Assembly (NCBI GenBank): GCA_002309055.1
Contig: DBWO01000023.1
Location: forward strand, 1,751 to 12,837
Direction of reading: 5' to 3'
DNA from: Ruminococcaceae bacterium UBA1236
Lineage (GTDB): Bacteria > Bacillota > Clostridia > Oscillospirales > Acutalibacteraceae
DNA: 11,087 bases
Each line of letters starts with the position of its first letter. Position 1 is the stretch's first letter. The notes beneath the pieces are model-generated. The model was not told the DNA's origin. It made no database searches and was given only the letters and a program-made list of their open reading frames with translations. Below are positions 6,466-11,087 of this stretch, piece by piece. The position numbers and the translations under genes were made by a program.

Positions 6466-7490
6466 ATATGGATTTCGAGAGGAAGCTGACAATTCCTCAG
6501 GAGCTTAAAAAGATGTATCCGCTCGATGACGGCCTCAAAGCAATCGTTGAGGAGAGAAACCGTGAGATAAGCGATATTTTCACCGGCAGGAGCGACAAAT
6601 TCGTAATGGTTATCGGCCCCTGCTCGGCGGACCGTGAAGACAGCGTGATGGATTATATCACCCGTTTAAGGCGCGTGCAGGATAAGGTGAAAGATGAGAT
6701 TTTCATCATTCCCAGAATTTATACCAATAAGCCCCGCACCACCGGATCGGGTTACAAGGGTATGCTTCATCAGCCGGACCCCGAGTCAAAGCCCGATATG
6801 CTCAAAGGTATAATTGCCATAAGAGAGCTTCATATGAGAGCCCTCAGAGAAACGGGTTTCTCCTGCGCGGATGAGATGCTTTACACCGAAAATCACAAAT
6901 ATCTTGATGATATCATCGCTTATGTCGCCATCGGCGCGAGGAGCGTTGAGGACCAGCAGCACCGCCTTACGGCAAGCGGCATAGAGGTTCCCGTCGGCAT
7001 GAAAAATCCTACGGGCGGCGACCTGAGCGTTATGATGAATGCCATTAACGCCGCTCAGCACACCCATACATTCATTTACAGAGGGTGGGAGGCGCATTCA
7101 AAGGGCAACCCCCTCGCTCACGCGATTCTCAGAGGTTATACCGACAAGCACGGTCAGGCATTTCCAAACTATCACTATGAGGATATCATCAGGGTCGGCG
7201 CTCTTTATGAGGAAAGCGGCCTCGAAAATCCCGCGATTATTATTGACACGAATCACGCGAATTCGGGCAAGGATCCTTTCCAGCAACCTAGAATTGCGAA
7301 GGAAATCGTTTTCAATATGAAATACGACAGCAAGGTCAAAAAGCTTGTTAAAGGCATAATGACCGAGAGCTATATTGTTGACGGCTGCCAGAAAATCGGC
7401 GGCGGAGTTTACGGGCAGAGCATAACGGATCCCTGCCTCGGCTGGGAAAAGACCGAGCGCCTTATTTATGATATAGCCGAAGCTCTCTGA
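6462..7490 (+). CDS. aroF: Class I (AroG/F/H-like) DAHP synthase
   Basis: This enzyme condenses phosphoenolpyruvate and erythrose-4-phosphate to DAHP, the entry step of the pathway. Its 342 residues align well by eye with E. coli AroG: IGPCS (51-55), PRTTGSGYKGML (91-102), GARSVEDQQHRLTASG (158-173), VGMKNPTGG (178-186), DTNHANSGK (262-270), TESYIVDG (301-308) and SITDPCLGWE (320-329). The four metal ligands are C54, H265, E302 and D323. In this type feedback inhibition works through the N-terminal segment and surface loops. Which amino acid inhibits this one cannot be read from the sequence; tyrosine is a guess from operon content. AAGGAG at 6446-6451 lies ten bases before the ATG, and the start overlaps the tyrA stop as ATGA. 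The first pathway enzyme is thus last in the aromatic gene block. Confidence 0.94.
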   Translation: MNMDFERKLTIPQELKKMYPLDDGLKAIVEERNREISDIFTGRSDKFVMVIGPCSADREDSVMDYITRLRRVQDKVKDEIFIIPRIYTNKPRTTGSGYKGMLHQPDPESKPDMLKGIIAIRELHMRALRETGFSCADEMLYTENHKYLDDIIAYVAIGARSVEDQQHRLTASGIEVPVGMKNPTGGDLSVMMNAINAAQHTHTFIYRGWEAHSKGNPLAHAILRGYTDKHGQAFPNYHYEDIIRVGALYEESGLENPAIIIDTNHANSGKDPFQQPRIAKEIVFNMKYDSKVKKLVKGIMTESYIVDGCQKIGGGVYGQSITDPCLGWEKTERLIYDIAEAL

Positions 7491-7524
7491 TAAAGCAAAG
7501 GCAAAACGAAAGGATGAAGAAGCA

Positions 7525-8499
7525 ATGACCGCATCATTACCCTCAAAAAAGCACACAGTTACCTCGTGGGTGCTTTTCGCGGTGATATTCGCCGCACTTC
7601 TCATCACGGCAACTTTCACCGACCTTCAGGTGTCGCGGATTCTCACAGTGGGCACACTTCCCGAAGGAGAATTTTACGCCACGGGAGTTTTCGGCGTGCT
7701 GTTTGAAAGCATCGGATGTACAACTCCCTATATTATCGGCGCGTTTTTCTTCAGCGTGCTTGCAATTTACTGCCTGCGTTTTATGAACGGAAGTTTAAAG
7801 AAGAACGGCGGCCTTATCCTGTTCACTTCAATCACCGGGCTTTTACACTTCCTTGCTCTTAATGATACGATGAAATATAACGTAAGGCATCTTGAACTTG
7901 ACGGTAAGCCGGCATTTATTATGTGCGAGCTGCTCTTTCTTTCGGCTCTGCTCACAGCAACGTTCGTTTTGGCAGTTAACAATTTTTCGGATGAGAGCAT
8001 AAAAGCTCTCGTCAAGGCGACTTTCGCGTATGTACTTGCGATAGCTTTCGGCGCCATTCTCGTAGAGGTGCTCAAGCTCCCATTCGGCAGAACAAGATTC
8101 AGGGCGATGAACTACGCAGGCGATTTCAGTTACTTTACGCGCTGGTATGTGCTCAACGGCCAGCCGGACAAGCAGTGGATGATTGACACCTTCAGCAGTA
8201 CCGATGCCTGCAAGTCGTTCCCGAGCGGGCACACACAGAGCGCGGCGATGGCCTTTTCGCTTATTTTGCTGAAGGATACCCTTAACATAAAATCCAGGAA
8301 AACGGTTGTCCTGTTCTGGATAATCGCCGTACTATGGACCGGCACGGTTGCTCTCAGCCGCATTATGGTCGGCGCCCATTTCTTCAGCGATGTGCTTATG
8401 GGCGGCACAATCGGATTTCTTTCGGTAATGCTCGGCAGAGAAATATTTATCTGCAGATTTTCGCATTTCAAAGCAGTTTTCGGTAAATCGGACAAATGA
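7525..8499 (+). CDS. PAP2-family membrane phosphatase
   Basis: This is a 324-residue integral membrane protein with about six hydrophobic segments (near 14-31, 65-83, 96-111, 132-151, 165-182 and 260-305, the last holding more than one). The three PAP2 phosphatase motifs lie in the second half: K184 with R191 six residues on (followed by Phe instead of the usual Pro), PSGH (233-236) and SR(x5)H(x3)D (S278-D289), giving catalytic histidines H236 and H285. Known family members remove phosphate from lipids such as phosphatidic acid, phosphatidylglycerophosphate or undecaprenyl pyrophosphate on the outer face of the membrane. The substrate here is unknown. The N-terminal half is longer than in minimal PAP2 enzymes. 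AAAGGA at 7509-7514 is the ribosome binding site. Only 34 bases without a terminator separate it from the DAHP synthase gene, so readthrough is likely, but a metabolic link is not evident. Confidence 0.85.
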   Translation: MTASLPSKKHTVTSWVLFAVIFAALLITATFTDLQVSRILTVGTLPEGEFYATGVFGVLFESIGCTTPYIIGAFFFSVLAIYCLRFMNGSLKKNGGLILFTSITGLLHFLALNDTMKYNVRHLELDGKPAFIMCELLFLSALLTATFVLAVNNFSDESIKALVKATFAYVLAIAFGAILVEVLKLPFGRTRFRAMNYAGDFSYFTRWYVLNGQPDKQWMIDTFSSTDACKSFPSGHTQSAAMAFSLILLKDTLNIKSRKTVVLFWIIAVLWTGTVALSRIMVGAHFFSDVLMGGTIGFLSVMLGREIFICRFSHFKAVFGKSDK

Positions 8500-8521
8500 T
8501 TAAACCAGGGAGGATATGATT

Positions 8522-10933
8522 ATGGCTCAGAGACCAACAGGCAGAGAAAAAAACATAACCGGTCAGGGCAAACCCATTGAAAAAAGGGGAGAAGGCCTCG
8601 GCACCGGTCCCGTAGGCAGAAGTGAGGGTTACGAAAACAGACGCACATCCTCCGTTAATCCCGGGGGCTCGCAGAGCGCCTCGTCATCGGGCAACGTCAC
8701 CCGCGCGGGCGGCAAGAGGATAGGCATAATAGGTCTTATTATCGCCCTTCTTTTCGGCGGCGGATTCGGGCTTAACAGCTTGCTCGGCGGCGGAGGAGGC
8801 ACAGAGACCTCCAACCTCACAAGCATGTTCAGCGGCTTTACGGATTCCAGCATATCAAGCGGCTGGCTTGCCGAAAACAATACGGGCGTGCTCGACAAGA
8901 GCGTTGCCGCGGGTGCGAGAGAAAAGCGCACCGTTATCTACGGCAACGGCAGGGACAAGGCGACCGTTATGGTTTACCTTTGCGGCACCGACCTTGAGTC
9001 AAAGAGCGGCATGGCGAGCAACGACCTTAAGGAAATGGTTAACGCCACAATCGGCTCAAATGTTGAGGTTATCGTTTACACAGGCGGATGCACTCAGTGG
9101 AGGACACAGGGCATCTCCAACAGCGTAAACCAGATATACAGAATAAACAACGGCCATCTTATCCCCCTTGTAAAGAACGACGGCAGCGATTCAATGACCA
9201 AGGCATCAACTCTCACGAGATTCATAAAATACTGCGTGAGCAATTATCCCGCTAACCGCAATATGCTCATCCTCTGGGATCACGGTGCAGGTTCAATCTC
9301 CGGCTTCGGCTACGACCAGAGAAACCCGCAGTCCGGCTCGCTCACAATCAAGGGCATTGACGAGGCGCTCAAGGCCTCCGGCGCGACCTTTGATTTTGTC
9401 GGTTTTGACGCCTGCCTTATGGCAACATTTGAAAACGCGCTTATGCTCGATCAGTACGCCGATTATCTCATCGGCTCAGAGGAGACCGAGCCCGGCGTCG
9501 GCTGGTATTACACCAACTGGCTCACAAAGCTTTCACAGAATCCCGCTATGCCCACAATCGAAATCGGCAAGCTTATTGCCGACGATTTTGTGAGCTACTG
9601 CAACCAGAAGTGCCCCGGTCAGAAAACCACACTTTCCGTAACCGACCTCGCCGAGCTCACGGCGACCGTCCCCTCCGCGTTCACCGAGTTTGCTTCCGAA
9701 ACAGCGGAGCTTATAAACAGCAAGGAATATAAGGTTGTGTCAGACGCGAGAGCGCACACACGCGAATTTGCCACCTCAAGCAAGTCCGACCAGATTGACC
9801 TTGCCCACCTTGCCTACAACCTCGGCACAGACGACGCGAAGGCGCTTGCCAAAGCAATCACCGGCGCTGTTAAATACAACAAGACCTCGTCCTCAATAAC
9901 GGACGCTTACGGCCTTGCGATTTACTTCCCTTACAAGAAAACCTCCCGCGTTTCCAGCGCTCTCAAGGCTTATCAGGAAATGGGTATGGACAGCAAGTAT
10001 GCCGAGTGCGTGCGCTCCTTCGCGAGCCTTGAATCCGCCGGTCAGATAGTCGCCACGGATTCCGCGCCCTCATCGCCCCTTCCCTCGCTGCTCGGCAGCT
10101 TTACGGGGCAGAACGCCTCCTCTGCCGGCACGATAACCGACCTTCTCGGCAGCCTTCTCGGCGGCGGCACTTCCACATCAGCTCCCTCTGCTCCCGCGGC
10201 GAGTGCATCCTCATCTGCACCGGATCTCATCAGTCTGTTCGGATCTCTTATGGGCAAGGGTCTTGAAGTAGACGAAGCGGCTGAAATTATTGCCGAAAAC
10301 CAGCTCACAACCGCCGGCCTAACCTGGAAGATTGCCGAGGGCAAAACCTTCCTTGAGATGAGCGATGAGCAGTGGCAGCAGATTCATTCACTTCAGCTCA
10401 ACATCTTCTATGATGACGGCGAGGGCTACATCGACCTCGGCCTTGACAATGTTTATGAAATCACCGATAACGGCGAGCTCGTAAGCGAGTTTGACGGCAC
10501 CTGGCTTGCGATAGACAATCAGGTTATACCTTACTATTATATCGATACATTTGATGACGGCACAAGCTACACTATTACAGGCAGGTCACCCGTTCTCCTC
10601 AACGGTGAGAGAGCGGACCTCATAATCGTGTTTGACAGCGAGAATCCCAAGGGTTACATCGCCGGCGCGCGCTATGTTTACGAAGACGAAGAAACAGAAA
10701 CCGTCGCTAAGGGCCTCGAAGGCCTCAACCCCGGCGACAAGCTCGAGTTCATCTGCGATTATTACACCTATGACGGCGAGTATCAGGACAGCTACATCCT
10801 CGGTGACGCCATCACCTACACGGGCAAAAACGTAATTTCAAATGTATATACCGATAAGGAAAGTTGCTCCGCTACATACCTTATTACCGATATATACGAT
10901 AACGAGTATTGGACACCCGTAATCCCCGAATAA
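8522..10933 (+). CDS. Membrane-anchored clostripain-like (C11) cysteine protease
   Basis: This 803-residue protein has several parts: a polar, Gly/Ser/Arg-rich cytoplasmic tail (1-65); one membrane segment (about 67-88) ending in a Gly-rich run; a C11 peptidase domain (about 145-505) with catalytic H254 in DHGAG and C298 in FDACLMA; an Ala/Ser/Pro linker with short LLGS-type hydrophobic motifs (512-580); and an acidic, Tyr-rich, probably beta-rich C-terminal domain (583-803) that I do not recognise. Known C11 enzymes cleave after Arg or Lys and often self-process; no processing site is evident. An outward-facing protease tethered to the membrane is inferred, its substrate unknown. The ATG at 8522 is chosen because GGGAGG at 8508-8513 lies eight bases before it. 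The in-frame ATG at 8516 would leave only two bases and adds two residues. It starts 22 bases after the PAP2 gene with no terminator between. Confidence 0.85.
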   Translation: MAQRPTGREKNITGQGKPIEKRGEGLGTGPVGRSEGYENRRTSSVNPGGSQSASSSGNVTRAGGKRIGIIGLIIALLFGGGFGLNSLLGGGGGTETSNLTSMFSGFTDSSISSGWLAENNTGVLDKSVAAGAREKRTVIYGNGRDKATVMVYLCGTDLESKSGMASNDLKEMVNATIGSNVEVIVYTGGCTQWRTQGISNSVNQIYRINNGHLIPLVKNDGSDSMTKASTLTRFIKYCVSNYPANRNMLILWDHGAGSISGFGYDQRNPQSGSLTIKGIDEALKASGATFDFVGFDACLMATFENALMLDQYADYLIGSEETEPGVGWYYTNWLTKLSQNPAMPTIEIGKLIADDFVSYCNQKCPGQKTTLSVTDLAELTATVPSAFTEFASETAELINSKEYKVVSDARAHTREFATSSKSDQIDLAHLAYNLGTDDAKALAKAITGAVKYNKTSSSITDAYGLAIYFPYKKTSRVSSALKAYQEMGMDSKYAECVRSFASLESAGQIVATDSAPSSPLPSLLGSFTGQNASSAGTITDLLGSLLGGGTSTSAPSAPAASASSSAPDLISLFGSLMGKGLEVDEAAEIIAENQLTTAGLTWKIAEGKTFLEMSDEQWQQIHSLQLNIFYDDGEGYIDLGLDNVYEITDNGELVSEFDGTWLAIDNQVIPYYYIDTFDDGTSYTITGRSPVLLNGERADLIIVFDSENPKGYIAGARYVYEDEETETVAKGLEGLNPGDKLEFICDYYTYDGEYQDSYILGDAITYTGKNVISNVYTDKESCSATYLITDIYDNEYWTPVIPE

Positions 10934-10942
10934 ACTCCCCGG

Positions 10943-11060
10943 ATTCCGCATTTAAGCGAAAAACAAAAAGACAAAAAGAATTGAAGGGCTTGCAGTTGAT
11001 TGTAACTGCGAGCCTTTCATTCTCGCAATAATTGTTTTTTAATGCTGCTTTATGCGGAAT
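10943..11060. repeat. 9-bp inverted repeat flanking the terminal hairpin
   Basis: ATTCCGCAT at 10943-10951 is the exact reverse complement of ATGCGGAAT at 11052-11060, enclosing the 10984-11017 hairpin. It could form a longer outer stem on the transcript or be chance in an AT-rich region. No coding gene is seen between 10934 and the window end. Confidence 0.4.
10984..11017 (+). terminator. Terminator-like hairpin after the protease gene, possibly bidirectional
   Basis: Bases 10984-10997 pair with 11004-11017 along 14 consecutive positions (two G-U wobbles) around a six-base loop. On the + strand the following tract (TTTCATTCT) is a poor U run, although TTTTTT occurs some 18 bases further at 11035-11040. 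On the minus strand the hairpin is followed by a better T-rich stretch (complement of 10959-10980). It may therefore also end a convergent gene lying to the right of the window. Confidence 0.65.
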
Positions 11061-11087
11061 TTTTATTTGTCTTTTTTCGCCGCCTTT

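Noticed and set aside
10955..11023. 22-codon ORF on the minus strand (from an ATG complementary to about 11018-11020)
   Set aside because: It has no ribosome binding site and consists of the terminator hairpin and its A/T-rich flank.
1..11087. CRISPR arrays, insertion sequences, tRNA or rRNA genes, prophage or defence genes
   Set aside because: No direct repeat arrays, transposase or integrase motifs, cloverleaf sequences or rRNA-like stretches were seen. The window is almost fully explained by the operon and two following genes.

Overview
The window carries a compact aromatic amino acid operon on the + strand, followed by a membrane phosphatase and a membrane-anchored clostripain-family protease. 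The organism is most likely a member of the Clostridia, perhaps an Oscillospirales/Ruminococcaceae-type gut anaerobe. This is inferred from strong GGAGG-type ribosome binding sites, a consensus sigma-A promoter, clostridial-style variants of AroC, AroA and TyrA, and a C11 clostripain-like protease. No taxonomic search was possible.

Layout. Positions 1-64 hold the end of an upstream transcription unit and a strong intrinsic terminator. Positions 110-138 are a near-consensus promoter. Positions about 145-316 are a leader region. It contains a 20-codon leader peptide with a strong ribosome binding site and the run Tyr-Tyr-Tyr-Phe, then a terminator-like hairpin. A second, mutually exclusive antiterminator pairing starts just after the Tyr/Phe codons. 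I read this as a ribosome-mediated Tyr/Phe transcription attenuator, the most interesting element in the window. Positions 317-7490 hold seven tightly packed genes: a chorismate mutase-DHQ synthase fusion, chorismate synthase, a shikimate dehydrogenase-shikimate kinase fusion, type II DHQ dehydratase, EPSP synthase, prephenate dehydrogenase and a class I DAHP synthase. Stops and starts overlap by 4 to 11 bases at four of the junctions. Positions 7525-8499 encode a PAP2-type membrane phosphatase and 8522-10933 a clostripain-like protease with an N-terminal membrane anchor. The window ends with a hairpin that may be a bidirectional terminator.

Together the seven genes encode nine activities. 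These cover all seven steps from erythrose-4-phosphate and phosphoenolpyruvate to chorismate, then chorismate mutase and prephenate dehydrogenase, giving 4-hydroxyphenylpyruvate, the precursor of tyrosine. Prephenate dehydratase and an aromatic aminotransferase are absent here and would have to be encoded elsewhere. The content fits a leader peptide that senses mainly tyrosine. The last two genes follow without a visible terminator and could be read through from the operon, but have no evident role in the pathway.
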